This document shows positions 23,274 through 32,577 of a DNA stretch of 42,448 nucleotides, piece by piece. Source of the stretch: an uncultured Atopobium sp. (GTDB lineage Bacteria; Actinomycetota; Coriobacteriia; Coriobacteriales; Atopobiaceae); assembly GCA_937990665.1 (NCBI GenBank), contig CALKRF010000042.1, positions 1 through 42,448 of the forward strand, written 5' to 3'. Positions within the stretch are counted from its first letter, which is position 1. Every line of letters begins with the position of its first letter. The position numbers and the translations under genes were made by a program. The notes beneath the pieces are model-generated. The model saw only the letters and a list, made by a program, of their open reading frames with translations, was not told where the DNA came from and did not search any database.

Positions 23274-23927
23274 TTATGCCTCCTGTCTCAGCTGTGCGCT
23301 CACCGCATCACTTACGGCGTCAGCTCGTGATACATAGGTGTCCAGAAGCTTATCTGCCTCATCAAGCAATGTTTGAGCATACGCTGTGTCATGCATGGAA
23401 CGTGTGTTTACAAACAACGTGTGAGAAGCTGCAATCAAAGCTCCACGAGCAAGAGCGGCACCGCAACCTACGTCGGATAAAAGCATACGAGATCCCTTGA
23501 TAAGCATCTCTTCGAGAAGTTCAATGGACTCGCACACTTTTCTCATAACCTTCAGCGGAGGTTGAGCTGCTTCTTTAAGAGCATCCTCAACAATCTCTGC
23601 GCGCTTTGGATTATCCTTAGGAACGCTAAATGCGCTTGAAACCAGCAAGAACTGACGAGAGTCCTCGTCCATAAGCTCCATGAAATCTTGGCGGAGTGCT
23701 CCAGCTCGGGCAATGTATTTTGCAAGATCGTCTTCATGTTGAGCATAGGCGGGTTTTCCCTGTGCATACACACCAGCCATTGAAGCCAAAGATACTGCAA
23801 GCGCTCCTACATAAGCAGCAGCACTGCCACCGCCTGGGATAGGCTCTTTAGCAGCAAGGTGCTTGGCATAAGAGTCTGCACTATACGTTGTAAACGCTAC
23901 TTCTTCAGGTGAAGAGGGATAAGACAT
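23274..23927 (-). CDS. fchA: Formiminotransferase-cyclodeaminase family protein (methenyl-THF cyclohydrolase type)
   Basis: A 217-residue FTCD_C-family protein. Stand-alone members act as methenyl-tetrahydrofolate cyclohydrolases (FchA) in clostridia or as formimino-THF cyclodeaminases. PIPGGGSAAAYVGALAVSLA is the family's folate-binding signature, and SDVGCGAALARGALIAA is the second conserved stretch. Its stop codon is next to folD, and its ATG shares one base with the fhs stop codon (TAATG), so it is tightly coupled to formate activation. With FolD next to it, the cyclohydrolase step may be encoded twice, or FchA may compensate for the diverged FolD site. No formiminoglutamate genes are nearby to support the other role. 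Confidence 0.88.
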   Translation of the reverse strand: MSYPSSPEEVAFTTYSADSYAKHLAAKEPIPGGGSAAAYVGALAVSLASMAGVYAQGKPAYAQHEDDLAKYIARAGALRQDFMELMDEDSRQFLLVSSAFSVPKDNPKRAEIVEDALKEAAQPPLKVMRKVCESIELLEEMLIKGSRMLLSDVGCGAALARGALIAASHTLFVNTRSMHDTAYAQTLLDEADKLLDTYVSRADAVSDAVSAQLRQEA

Positions 23928-25600
23928 TAGAAAAGACCCACAATTCTTCCATCATCAAGAACATCAATGTGCTCTGCAGCAGGAACTTTTGGAAGTCCTG
24001 GCATGGTCATAATAGAGCCGGTAAGACAGACCACAAAGCCAGCACCTGCAGAAACACGAACTTCTCGCACGGTAATCTTAAAGTTCTCTGGAGCGCCCAA
24101 TTTGGTCTGATCATCAGTAAAGGAGTACTGAGTTTTTGCCATACAAATAGGAAGCTCACCAAAGCCAAGCTCTTCAAGCTGCTGAAGCTGCTTGGCAGCA
24201 CTTGGAGCAAATTCAACGCCATCAGCGTGGTAAATCTTAGTGGCAATGTCTGTAATTTTCTGCTTCAAAGACTCTTTGACATCGTAAGCAAAAGTAAGCT
24301 TAGACTCAGTCTGGCAAAGGCGCATAACCTCTTCTGCCAGAGCCTGGCCACCCTTTCCACCTTTTGCCCAAACCTCAGACAGGACAACATTTACGCCACG
24401 CTTCTTACACTCCTCCTCTACCAGAGCAAGCTCTTCAGCGGTATCGGTTGGGAATGCATTGATGGCAACAACTACAGGAAGACCATAGACCGTCTGGATG
24501 TTGTCAACGTGGCGAAGCAGGTTAGGAATGCCCTCTTTAAGCGCCTCAACGTTTTGCTGGTTAAGATCTGCTTTGGCAACGCCTCCGTTGTACTTAAGTG
24601 CGCGAACAGTTGCCACCAAAACAACAGCAGATGGAGCAAGGCCAGTAGCTCTGCACTTAATGTCCAAGAACTTCTCGGCGCCAAGGTCTGCACCAAAGCC
24701 TGCCTCGGTAACAACGTAATCTGCAAGACGCAGAGCAGTCTTTGTTGCCTCAACCGTATTGCAACCGTGAGCAATGTTCGCAAAAGGTCCACCGTGAACA
24801 AGAGCAGGTGTGTGCTCAAGCGTCTGGACCAAATTAGGCTGAATAGCGTCTTTGAGCAGCGCTGTCATAGCGCCCTCGGCATGGATATCGCTGACGGTAA
24901 CAGGCTTGCGGTCATAGGTGTAGGCAATAACCATTCTGCCCAGGCGCTCTTTAAGGTCTTTGATGCCGGAAGCAAGGCAGAATACAGCCATCACCTCGGA
25001 GGCAACGGTAATATCAAAGCCGTCTTGTCTTGGCATGCCGTCTGCAATGCCGCCAAGGCCGTCAACAACGTTTCTGAGCTGGCGATCATTCATGTCTACG
25101 CAGCGCTTCCACACAACACGACGTGGATCAATGTTGAGACTATTGCCCTGCTTGATATGGTTATCCAGCATGGCTGCGCAGAGGTTGTTTGCAGCGCCAA
25201 TAGCGTGGAAGTCACCGGTAAAGTGAAGGTTAATGTCCTCCATAGGAACTACCTGGGCATATCCGCCGCCCGCAGCGCCACCCTTGACGCCAAAGACGGG
25301 TCCCAAAGAAGGCTCTCTAAGGGCCAACATGGCAGACTGTCCCAAGCTGGTCAAGGCATCCGCCAAACCTACCGAGGTAGTAGTCTTTCCCTCGCCCGCC
25401 GGCGTTGGGTTAATAGCGGTAACCAGCACAAGCTTTCCGCGAAGAGGCTTATCTGCCAGAGCACGTGCATCAAGCTTTGCCTTATAGCGGCCATAAGGCT
25501 CCAGAAGATTCTCTGGAATACCCGCACGCTTTGCCACCTCAAAGATGGGGAGCATCTCGGATGATTGAGCAATCTCGATATCGGATTTAACCTCAGACAT
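23927..25600 (-). CDS. fhs: Formate-tetrahydrofolate ligase
   Basis: ATP-dependent activation of formate to 10-formyl-tetrahydrofolate. It has 557 residues, full family length. The N-terminal LVTAINPTPAGEGKTTTSVGL is the P-loop. EPSLGPVFGVKGGAAGGGYAQVVPMEDINLHFTGD is conserved (read in parts), as are VTEAGFGADLGAEKF and the C-terminal GFVVCLTGSIMTMPGLPKVPAA. The start has AGGAAC upstream. It is first gene of the one-carbon operon, which suggests formate (for example from pyruvate formate-lyase) feeds purine and thymidylate synthesis. Confidence 0.98.
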   Translation of the reverse strand: MSEVKSDIEIAQSSEMLPIFEVAKRAGIPENLLEPYGRYKAKLDARALADKPLRGKLVLVTAINPTPAGEGKTTTSVGLADALTSLGQSAMLALREPSLGPVFGVKGGAAGGGYAQVVPMEDINLHFTGDFHAIGAANNLCAAMLDNHIKQGNSLNIDPRRVVWKRCVDMNDRQLRNVVDGLGGIADGMPRQDGFDITVASEVMAVFCLASGIKDLKERLGRMVIAYTYDRKPVTVSDIHAEGAMTALLKDAIQPNLVQTLEHTPALVHGGPFANIAHGCNTVEATKTALRLADYVVTEAGFGADLGAEKFLDIKCRATGLAPSAVVLVATVRALKYNGGVAKADLNQQNVEALKEGIPNLLRHVDNIQTVYGLPVVVAINAFPTDTAEELALVEEECKKRGVNVVLSEVWAKGGKGGQALAEEVMRLCQTESKLTFAYDVKESLKQKITDIATKIYHADGVEFAPSAAKQLQQLEELGFGELPICMAKTQYSFTDDQTKLGAPENFKITVREVRVSAGAGFVVCLTGSIMTMPGLPKVPAAEHIDVLDDGRIVGLF

Positions 25601-25645
25601 GTTGTTCCTAACCTAAAGTGGGTTACATGCACGTACTAAACACAA

Positions 25646-25667
25646 GATGCGGCTATTACACCGCATC
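25646..25667 (-). terminator. Probable terminator of valS
   Basis: A perfect 7-bp stem (25646-25652 with 25661-25667) has an 8-base loop and lies 10 bases past the valS stop codon. The minus-strand tail TTGTGTTTAG is only moderately T-rich, so some read-through into the folate operon is plausible. Confidence 0.55.
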
Positions 25668-25676
25668 AAGCTTTAC

Positions 25677-28355
25677 CTATGAGAAGTCAGCAATCTGCTG
25701 TTCTAGTTGAGCAACAAGCGTAGCAAGTTCTTCTGCGCGTGCACGTTTTTTCTCGATAACTTCAGGCGCTGCCTTAGCAACAAAGCCCTGGTTAGCAAGG
25801 GTGCGCTCCACGCCAGAGAGTTCCTTCTTTGCAGACTCAAGGTCTTTCTGAAGACGCTTGGACTCAGCAGCAAGGTCAACAAGCTCACCAAGAACAACGT
25901 ACATCTCTAGGCCTGCATCGGTAACAGAAACAGAACCAGCGGGCTTCTGAGGTGCCTCAGCAACCTCAAGCGAGCTTACACGTCCAACATTCTGGATGAA
26001 GGCTGCTTGCTCCTTAAGAGCTGCAACATCCTGCGCTGGAGCTTTAACCACAACAACAAGGTCTGTCTTTGGCGACAGCCTGTAACGAGCGCGAGAAGAA
26101 CGAACAGCAGAAACAACGGTCTTAGCAAGTGAGAAGTTATGCTCAGCTGCCTCGTCAACAAAGCTTGCAAGCTTCTCTGGATCTGGCCACTCAGAGACCA
26201 TCAAGAACTCTGCATCATGGCTCAAAAGACCAGATGCAGGAAGGGCATCCCAAACGCTCTCGGTAACAAATGGCATGGCTGGATGCAAAAGCCTCATGCT
26301 GACATCCAGGACAAAGACAAGGTTGCGCTGAACCTGCAGGCGCTCCTCAGGAGTTCCATCCAGAAGGCGGCCCTTGCAGAGCTCAATGTACCAGTCGCAA
26401 ACATCATTCCAGAAGAAGGACTGAATATTGCGAGCATACTCACCAAAGCCGTAGGTCTCAAGCTGCTCAGTTGTCTCTGCAACAACCTTTGCAAGGCGCG
26501 AGAACATCCATGCATCTTCTGGTGTCTCTGCCTTTGGCATGCCGGCAGTGTAGCCGTCAAGGTTCATCTGAACAAAGCGACTTGCATTCCAAATCTTAGT
26601 AACAAAAGAACGTGCCTGATCAGTTCTTGGAGACTCAATAAGCTCACGAGTCTTCTTATCAAGAACAGCATCAAACTTGACGTCCTGGTTGTTGGTAATA
26701 AGCGTAAGCAGGTTATAACGCATTGCGTCTGCACCGTACTTAGCAATCAAGTCCATAGGATCTACGCCGTTACCCTTTGACTTGGACATACGACTGCCGT
26801 CCTTAGCCAAAATGGTTGCGTATATGTAGACATCGTGGAATGGAATCTCTTTGGTGAAGTAAAGCGAACTCATAATCATGCGAGCAACCCAAAGAGCAAT
26901 GATGTCTCGAGCGGTTACCAGGACCTGTGTTGGGTGGTGACCCTCAAGCTGTTCAGGATGATCTGGCCAACCCTGTGTAGCAAAAGTCCACAGCTGAGAA
27001 GAGAACCAGGTATCCAAAACATCCTCATCCTGGTGAACATGATGACCGCCGCACTTTGGACAGACGTCAGTGTCTTCCATAAGCGCATCCTGCCAGCCAC
27101 AATCATCGCAGTAGAACACAGGAATGCGGTGTCCCCACCAAAGCTGCCTGGAGATGTTCCAGTCACGGAGATTCTCCATCCAAGTGAGGTAGGTCTGAGT
27201 CCAACGCTCTGGGTGGAAGGTAACCTGACCGTCTTTAACTACCTGTGCTGCAGGCTCTTTGAGCTTATCAACGGCAACAAACCACTGCTCAGAGAGCCAT
27301 GGCTCAAGAGTTGTGCCGCAGCGGTAGCAATGCATAACGGAGTGATCAAGGTCTTCAACGTGATCAAGCAGGCCATGCTCTTCAAACCAAGCAACAATAG
27401 CTTCACGAGCCTGATCTCTATCGAGACCAGAGAACTCACCATAACCATCAACAACAACAGCATGCTCATCAAAAATGTTGATCTGCTCAAGATTGTGAGT
27501 CTGACCCATAGCAAAGTCATTAGGGTCATGAGCTGGAGTTACCTTAACAAAACCGGTACCAAAGCCTGCGTCAACATGCCAGTCAGAGAAAATTGGAATC
27601 TCTCGATTAACAATGGGCAGAATAACGGTCTTTCCAACAAGATCGGCCTTTTCTGGATCCTGAGGAGAAACAGCTACGCCGGTATCGCCCAGCATAGTCT
27701 CTGGACGAGTAGTTGCTACGGTAATGTACTCAACGCCATTAACAGGCTCTTTGAGCGGGTAACGCAGGTACCAAAGATGGCCCTTCTCGTCAGCGTACTC
27801 TGCCTCGTCGTCTGAAATAGAAGTCTCGCAATGAGGACACCAGTTTACGATGCGCTTGCCGCGATAAATGAGCTGGTCATGATACCAGTCAACAAAGACC
27901 TTACGAACAGCCTGAGTGTACTCAGGAGACATGGTGAACTTCTCGTCATTAAAATCAATGGAGCAGCCCATGCGCTTAATCTGAGAAACAATGGTTCCGC
28001 CGTACTCGCGCGTCCAATCCCAGCAAGCATCCAGGAACTTCTCGCGACCAATCTCAAGGCGAGAAATACCCTCTGACTTAAGCTTCTTATCAACCTTAGT
28101 CTGAGTTGCAATGCCTGCGTGGTCAGTTCCTAGAATCCAACGAGTTGAGTAACCGCGCATGCGAGAATAACGAATGTAGGTGTCCTGGATGGTGTCATCC
28201 ATGGCATGACCCATGTGAAGGATGCCAGTAACGTTTGGTGGAGGGATAACTACCGTACGGTCTTCAGTTCCTTTGCTACGACCATAGCAATCTGCCTTTA
28301 TCCACTTTTCAATGAGCTCAGGCTCAGCTGCCTGAGGATCATAATTCTTGGGCAT
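25677..28355 (-). CDS. valS: Valyl-tRNA synthetase
   Basis: Charges tRNA-Val and edits Thr. It has about 892 residues. HIGH-type motif PNVTGILHMGHAMDDT, the editing domain (TTRPETMLGDTGVAV), the KMSKS loop SRMSKSKGNGVDP, the anticodon domain and the C-terminal coiled coil (about 830-890) are all present. A zinc knuckle-like CPKCGGHH and CDDCGW insert is visible. The frame has an ATG at 28382, but MPKNYDPQAAEPELIEKW from the ATG at 28355 fits the family start better. Neither has a strong ribosome binding site. It is divergent from tcdA. I see no T-box in the upstream region. Confidence 0.96.
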   Translation of the reverse strand: MPKNYDPQAAEPELIEKWIKADCYGRSKGTEDRTVVIPPPNVTGILHMGHAMDDTIQDTYIRYSRMRGYSTRWILGTDHAGIATQTKVDKKLKSEGISRLEIGREKFLDACWDWTREYGGTIVSQIKRMGCSIDFNDEKFTMSPEYTQAVRKVFVDWYHDQLIYRGKRIVNWCPHCETSISDDEAEYADEKGHLWYLRYPLKEPVNGVEYITVATTRPETMLGDTGVAVSPQDPEKADLVGKTVILPIVNREIPIFSDWHVDAGFGTGFVKVTPAHDPNDFAMGQTHNLEQINIFDEHAVVVDGYGEFSGLDRDQAREAIVAWFEEHGLLDHVEDLDHSVMHCYRCGTTLEPWLSEQWFVAVDKLKEPAAQVVKDGQVTFHPERWTQTYLTWMENLRDWNISRQLWWGHRIPVFYCDDCGWQDALMEDTDVCPKCGGHHVHQDEDVLDTWFSSQLWTFATQGWPDHPEQLEGHHPTQVLVTARDIIALWVARMIMSSLYFTKEIPFHDVYIYATILAKDGSRMSKSKGNGVDPMDLIAKYGADAMRYNLLTLITNNQDVKFDAVLDKKTRELIESPRTDQARSFVTKIWNASRFVQMNLDGYTAGMPKAETPEDAWMFSRLAKVVAETTEQLETYGFGEYARNIQSFFWNDVCDWYIELCKGRLLDGTPEERLQVQRNLVFVLDVSMRLLHPAMPFVTESVWDALPASGLLSHDAEFLMVSEWPDPEKLASFVDEAAEHNFSLAKTVVSAVRSSRARYRLSPKTDLVVVVKAPAQDVAALKEQAAFIQNVGRVSSLEVAEAPQKPAGSVSVTDAGLEMYVVLGELVDLAAESKRLQKDLESAKKELSGVERTLANQGFVAKAAPEVIEKKRARAEELATLVAQLEQQIADFS

Positions 28356-28485
28356 TTCTTCCACAGTAATCTTGCCTTTCATATGCTGACAACATCGTCA
28401 AAATTTGCTTCATTTATTCTACTAATAAAAGACGACTTATGGGGCGCTTTCTTACCATTAGTTAAAATTACTATCGGCCTACACT

Positions 28486-28516
28486 TCTTGAAGCGTAGGT
28501 AAAGTAACAAGCTATA
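28486..28516 (+). promoter_or_regulatory. Possible promoter of the tcdA operon
   Basis: A TTGAAG near 28486 is followed about 19 bases later by TATACT near 28511-28516. The spacing is longer than ideal. It precedes GAGGAG and the ATG at 28548. Confidence 0.4.
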
Positions 28517-28547
28517 CTATCTGCAGATACTTTTTATGAGGAGCTCT

Positions 28548-29282
28548 ATGTCTGCCACAATTCCTGAAGCCACTGCTCGACTCGAACTTGTCCTGGGAAA
28601 AGACCGCCTTGGACAGATTCAAAATTCCTGCGTCATGATTTTAGGGCTTGGCGGCGTTGGTTCAAACTGCGTTCAGGCGCTGGCCAGAGGCGGTGTAGGC
28701 TCATTTATTTTAGTGGATGCTGATGCAGTAGAAGCATCCAACCTTAATAGGCAGGCTATTGCCTATGTGAGCACCATTGGAAAAAGAAAAGTTGACGTTA
28801 CCAAAGAGATGATTCTGGACATTAATCCAGACGCTCACGTGGTCACCCTTGACGCGTTTTTGCTTAAAGACAACGTTGACGAGCAGCTCTCTGCTCTTCC
28901 AAAACCAGATGTTGTAGTTGATGCCATCGATACCATTTCCGCCAAATTGGCTGTTGTGGCATGGTGTCAGAAAAACGATATCTACCTCATCTCCAGCATG
29001 GGCGGCGGCAATAAAATCCACCCAGAACTCCTGGAAATTACTACGCTTTCAAAAACACATACCGATGCTCTTGCAAGAGTAATGAGAAAAGAGTCCAAAA
29101 AGCGCGGCCTTGCCGACTTCCGTGTGCTCTACTCCCCCGAGCCAGCGCGACCAGTTTTTGCACCAGAGGGAGCAACGGGCAAATCTGCCAAGCTAGGCAC
29201 TATGTCCTACTACCCTCCTATTATGGGACAAATGATTGCGTCAGACGTCATTCTGCATCTGTCGGGGCTTGATCATGAATAA
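28548..29282 (+). CDS. tcdA: tRNA threonylcarbamoyladenosine dehydratase (TcdA/CsdL, ThiF family)
   Basis: A 244-residue E1-like ATP-dependent enzyme that cyclises t6A at tRNA position 37 to ct6A. The nucleotide fold is VMILGLGGVGSNCVQALARGG, followed by ILVDADAVEASNLNRQ, the Arg of the adenylation site, and VVDAIDTISAKLAVV. The C-terminal VLYSPEPARPVF and GTMSYYPPIMGQMIAS are typical of TcdA rather than of ThiF or MoeB. An ATG at 28536 is in frame, but GAGGAG lies within that extension, so I choose 28548. The stop overlaps the tatD start. Confidence 0.92.
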   Translation: MSATIPEATARLELVLGKDRLGQIQNSCVMILGLGGVGSNCVQALARGGVGSFILVDADAVEASNLNRQAIAYVSTIGKRKVDVTKEMILDINPDAHVVTLDAFLLKDNVDEQLSALPKPDVVVDAIDTISAKLAVVAWCQKNDIYLISSMGGGNKIHPELLEITTLSKTHTDALARVMRKESKKRGLADFRVLYSPEPARPVFAPEGATGKSAKLGTMSYYPPIMGQMIASDVILHLSGLDHE

Positions 29283-30045
29283 CCTCACGTATTTTGATGC
29301 GCACGTCCATGCCAACCTTATGGACTCTCCACTCAATGTAGCGAGAAGTTCCCATGACGCCGGATTAGCTTTCTTTACCTGCGGTGTTACTCCTCACGAC
29401 TACCTAGAACTTGCTCCTCAGCTTACGCAAGCCAACATCCGCGTGGGACTAGGAGCACATCCCTGGTATATCTCTGATGGGCGCGTTACTCAAAAAGATA
29501 TAGAGCTCCTGCTAGAACTTATGGAGCAGACGCCTTACATTGGCGAGATTGGACTAGATTTTTCTTCTCGCTATTGTGTTGATGGGTTGCAAGATTTGCA
29601 GGTTAAGGCCTTTACGAAGATTTGCAAACGTGCAGCAGAGCTTTCAAGCAACGACCAGCCACGAGTGCTCTCGATGCACACCGTTAGAAGTGTTGATACG
29701 GTGCTAGATATTCTTGAACAGACAGGAGCCGCTCAAGAGTGTGTTCCTATCATCCACTGGTTTAGCGGTAGCTCAGAAGAGCTCCAAAGGGCTATTAAGC
29801 TTGGCTGTTGGTTCTCTGTTGGCGAGATGAGCCTAAAGACTAAGCGCGGTCGTGAATACGCTAAGGTCTACCCAAAGGATAAACTCCTTACCGAGACTGA
29901 CCTTCCCTCCAGTGATCACACAGATATTGACTCGGCGTACATTGTGGACAGCCTTAAGCGAGCTCTTCTTGGGCTCAGTGAGGCCCGTGGATACTCTGTG
30001 CAAAGTGAAGTAATGGCAAACGCAGCAGGCGTTTTTGGCGTCTAA
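29275..30045 (+). CDS. TatD-family metal-dependent hydrolase
   Basis: A 256-residue TIM-barrel amidohydrolase-like protein; relatives act as 3'-5' DNA exonucleases or D-aminoacyl-tRNA deacylases. Metal ligands are visible in YFDAHVHANLMDSP, the Glu of IGEIGLDFSS, the His of SMHTVRS, IIHWFSG and the Asp of LLTETDLPSSDH. It begins by overlapping the tcdA stop codon by 8 bases. The frame is open 13 codons upstream, but the family start is at MNNLTYFDAH. Close to glycosyltransferase and tcdA, probably one transcript. Confidence 0.92.
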   Translation: MNNLTYFDAHVHANLMDSPLNVARSSHDAGLAFFTCGVTPHDYLELAPQLTQANIRVGLGAHPWYISDGRVTQKDIELLLELMEQTPYIGEIGLDFSSRYCVDGLQDLQVKAFTKICKRAAELSSNDQPRVLSMHTVRSVDTVLDILEQTGAAQECVPIIHWFSGSSEELQRAIKLGCWFSVGEMSLKTKRGREYAKVYPKDKLLTETDLPSSDHTDIDSAYIVDSLKRALLGLSEARGYSVQSEVMANAAGVFGV

Positions 30046-30062
30046 GTGATAAAGTCTTACGT

Positions 30063-31208
30063 ATGAGAAGATTACGTAAAATACCTACACAACGCCTTGT
30101 TGGAACAGGCAGGGCGCAACTTTCTGGAGCAATGCTTGCCAGCTCATCCGATGAGCTGGGTCTTGCTCTTAATGATGTTGTGCTTGTTTTTGCCTGCAGC
30201 GATAACTTTGTGCCGTATTTGTCTGTAGCAATTCAATCTATCATTGAGAATGTCAATCCAGAGCGTCGTTACGATATCATTGTTTTGACGCGTGACCTTA
30301 CTCCTACCAGCATGATTACGCTTACTCGTCAGGCTCAGCTTGTTGATAACGTACATGTTGGCTTCTTAGATGTTGACGCAGCTCTTGGTGATATTGAGCT
30401 TCCTCATCATGGTCACTTTAGACCAGAAACTTACTACAGACTGCTTGCTCCCTCACTGCTTCCTAACGTCAATAAAGCCATTTATCTTGATTCTGACCTG
30501 GTGGTTAATACCGATATTGCAGAGCTCTACGATATCGATGTCACGGGATACTTGGTAGGCGCTACACGCGACGCTGATACTATTGGTCAGATTGATGGCT
30601 ATGACGCCACAGTTGGCCCCTACCTCAAAAATGAGCTGGGTATGGATGATCCTCACGATTACTTCCAGGCAGGCGTCATTTTGATGAACCTTGAAGAGAT
30701 TAGAAAGCAGATTTCTCCTGAAGAGTTTCTGAAGGTCTCAACCATGCGTGCATGGCGCTGGCTTGACCAAGATGTTCTTAACAGGTTTGTGAACGGTCAT
30801 TATCTTCGTATTAATATGAAGTGGAATTACCTGGTAGACTGGCAATTCCTTCGCCGTGATCACATTGTTGCTCAGGCTCCAAAAGATGTGCGAGAAGAAT
30901 ACGAAGAAGCTCGTAAGAATATCTGTATTGCTCATTTTGCAGGACCAGATAACAGGCCTTGGCTCTATCCAAACTCAGATCTTGCAGGTCTTTTCTGGTT
31001 CTATGCTCGTCGCTCCCCTTATCTTGAGGAGCTTCGTTCACAGCTTGAAGAGTCGAGACGTACGGTAAGAGGTCTTTCTCACCGTGTGCAGAGCGGCGTA
31101 CTTTTCCGCGGCTTGATGCCTTTATTTGATACCGTCTTTCCACCAGGCACCAAGACCCGCACCAAAGTTATTACGTCATACAACAAACTTGGTGGCGGCA
31201 ATCTATAA
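30063..31208 (+). CDS. Glycosyltransferase family 8 protein
   Basis: A 381-residue cytosolic GT-A fold enzyme of the LgtC/WaaJ type (GT8), which transfers glucose or galactose from UDP-sugar. The N-terminus DVVLVFACSDNFVPYLSVAI marks the UDP-binding fold. Catalytic DxD is in IYLDSDLVVNTD, then GYLVGATRD, DYFQAGVILMNLEEIRK, WRWLDQDVLN, MKWNYLVDW and IAHFAGPDNRPW. The first 38 residues are basic and less conserved. No acceptor can be named; wall glycan or a teichoic-type polymer is possible. It lies 17 bases after tatD, and a terminator follows at once. Confidence 0.92.
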   Translation: MRRLRKIPTQRLVGTGRAQLSGAMLASSSDELGLALNDVVLVFACSDNFVPYLSVAIQSIIENVNPERRYDIIVLTRDLTPTSMITLTRQAQLVDNVHVGFLDVDAALGDIELPHHGHFRPETYYRLLAPSLLPNVNKAIYLDSDLVVNTDIAELYDIDVTGYLVGATRDADTIGQIDGYDATVGPYLKNELGMDDPHDYFQAGVILMNLEEIRKQISPEEFLKVSTMRAWRWLDQDVLNRFVNGHYLRINMKWNYLVDWQFLRRDHIVAQAPKDVREEYEEARKNICIAHFAGPDNRPWLYPNSDLAGLFWFYARRSPYLEELRSQLEESRRTVRGLSHRVQSGVLFRGLMPLFDTVFPPGTKTRTKVITSYNKLGGGNL

Positions 31209-31211
31209 CGT

Positions 31212-31239
31212 AAAAGGAGGTCTTTCGACCTCCTTTTTT
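31212..31239. terminator. Bidirectional terminator between GT8 gene and clpX
   Basis: An 11-bp stem (31212-31222 with 31227-31237) has a TTTC loop, followed by T on the plus strand and T on the minus strand too. It separates convergent genes and is likely used by both. Confidence 0.9.
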
Positions 31240-31252
31240 ATTGCTATGCGAG

Positions 31253-32551
31253 TTATTTCTTTTTGCCTCTAATGATTTCTGGAGCGTTTTCTCCGCCAAC
31301 ACTTTCTGGAGTAACCACAACCTTAGTGATATCCAAATCTGATGGCAGGTCAAACATGGTCTCTTGCAGCGTAGACTCACAGATTGCGCGAAGACCACGA
31401 GCTCCTGTACCACGAGCCAAAGCCTTCTTAGCAATCTCTCTGAGTGAATCCTCAGTAAACTCCAGATCTACTCCCTCAAGCTCAAACATGCGCTTGTACT
31501 GCTTGGTAAGAGCATTCTTTGGATCTGTGAGGATACTCATCAAATCTTCCTCACCAAGCTCACGAGTAGAAGTGATAACAGGAATACGGCCCAAAAGCTC
31601 TGGAATCATGCCAAATCTGTGCAAATCCTGAGGCATTACTTTGGCGATAAGATCAGACTCGCCCTCTTTGACGTTCTGAGCAACATCAGAATTAAAGCCA
31701 ATTCCCTTTTTACCAATACGGTCAGCAACAATCTTATCCAGGCCAACAAAAGCACCACCACAGATGAACAAGATATTGGTGGTATCAATGTGAATAAGCT
31801 CCTGCTGAGGATGCTTACGACCACCTGTTGGTGGAACACTAGCCACCGTACCCTCAAGAATCTTCAGAAGCGCCTGCTGAACACCTTCACCAGAAACGTC
31901 ACGAGTAATTGAGAGATTCTCAGCCTTGCGAGCAATCTTATCAATCTCATCGATGTAGACAATGCCTACCTGAGCACGCTCAACATCGCCGTCAGCGGCA
32001 GTGATGAGCTTAAGCAGGATATTCTCGACATCTTCACCAACGTAACCAGCCTCAGTAAGGGTTGTTGCGTCAGCAATAGCAAACGGAACCTCAAGAAAAC
32101 GAGCAAGCGTCTGAGCAAGCAGTGTTTTACCAGTACCAGTTGGACCAAGCAGTAAGATGTTGGACTTTGCAATCTCAACGTCTTCCTGACCCTCCTGAGG
32201 ATCATCGTTGCCTGAAAGAATACGACGATAGTGGTTATACACCGCAACCGACATAGCACGCTTAGCGTCTTCCTGACCCATTACGTACTGAGACAGCTCA
32301 TCGTAAATCTCATGCGGAGTTGGCAAGTCTTTGATGACAGGTTCATCAGAGTGAGTCTCAATCTCTGACTCTTCATCAAAGCCAAGGGACTCATCAATCA
32401 TATCTGAGCAGGTAGAGACACACTCATCGCAAATGCAGACTCCACCAGGACCCTGGATAAGCTTATTTACCTGCGACCTACTCTTTCCGCAGAAAGAACA
32501 GTGCATCTCATCTAATCCGCCAAAAGGCGAGAAGTTCTGGTCATTAGCCAT
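31253..32551 (-). CDS. clpX: ATP-dependent Clp protease ATP-binding subunit ClpX
   Basis: AAA+ unfoldase that recognises substrates and feeds them to ClpP. It has 432 residues. An N-terminal C4 zinc domain (CSFCGKS ... CICDEC, about 17-42), Walker A GPTGTGKT, Walker B VYIDEIDKIAR, the RKH-type pore loop near PPTGGRKHPQQE, sensor II and the IGF-type ClpP loop (KKGIGFNSD) are all present. It follows clpP after 27 bases on the minus strand, as in the usual tig-clpP-clpX order. Confidence 0.98.
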   Translation of the reverse strand: MANDQNFSPFGGLDEMHCSFCGKSRSQVNKLIQGPGGVCICDECVSTCSDMIDESLGFDEESEIETHSDEPVIKDLPTPHEIYDELSQYVMGQEDAKRAMSVAVYNHYRRILSGNDDPQEGQEDVEIAKSNILLLGPTGTGKTLLAQTLARFLEVPFAIADATTLTEAGYVGEDVENILLKLITAADGDVERAQVGIVYIDEIDKIARKAENLSITRDVSGEGVQQALLKILEGTVASVPPTGGRKHPQQELIHIDTTNILFICGGAFVGLDKIVADRIGKKGIGFNSDVAQNVKEGESDLIAKVMPQDLHRFGMIPELLGRIPVITSTRELGEEDLMSILTDPKNALTKQYKRMFELEGVDLEFTEDSLREIAKKALARGTGARGLRAICESTLQETMFDLPSDLDITKVVVTPESVGGENAPEIIRGKKK

Positions 32552-32577
32552 AACTTAAACCCTCAATACAAGAACAG

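Noticed and set aside
23909..25564. 551-codon open frame antisense to fhs
   Set aside because: It lies entirely opposite a clear, highly conserved gene; it has no ribosome binding site and no recognisable protein. Codon bias of fhs explains the lack of stops.
25601..25676. Tetrahydrofolate riboswitch before fhs
   Set aside because: The gap of 76 bases is too short and holds only the valS terminator hairpin; no THF-riboswitch core seen.
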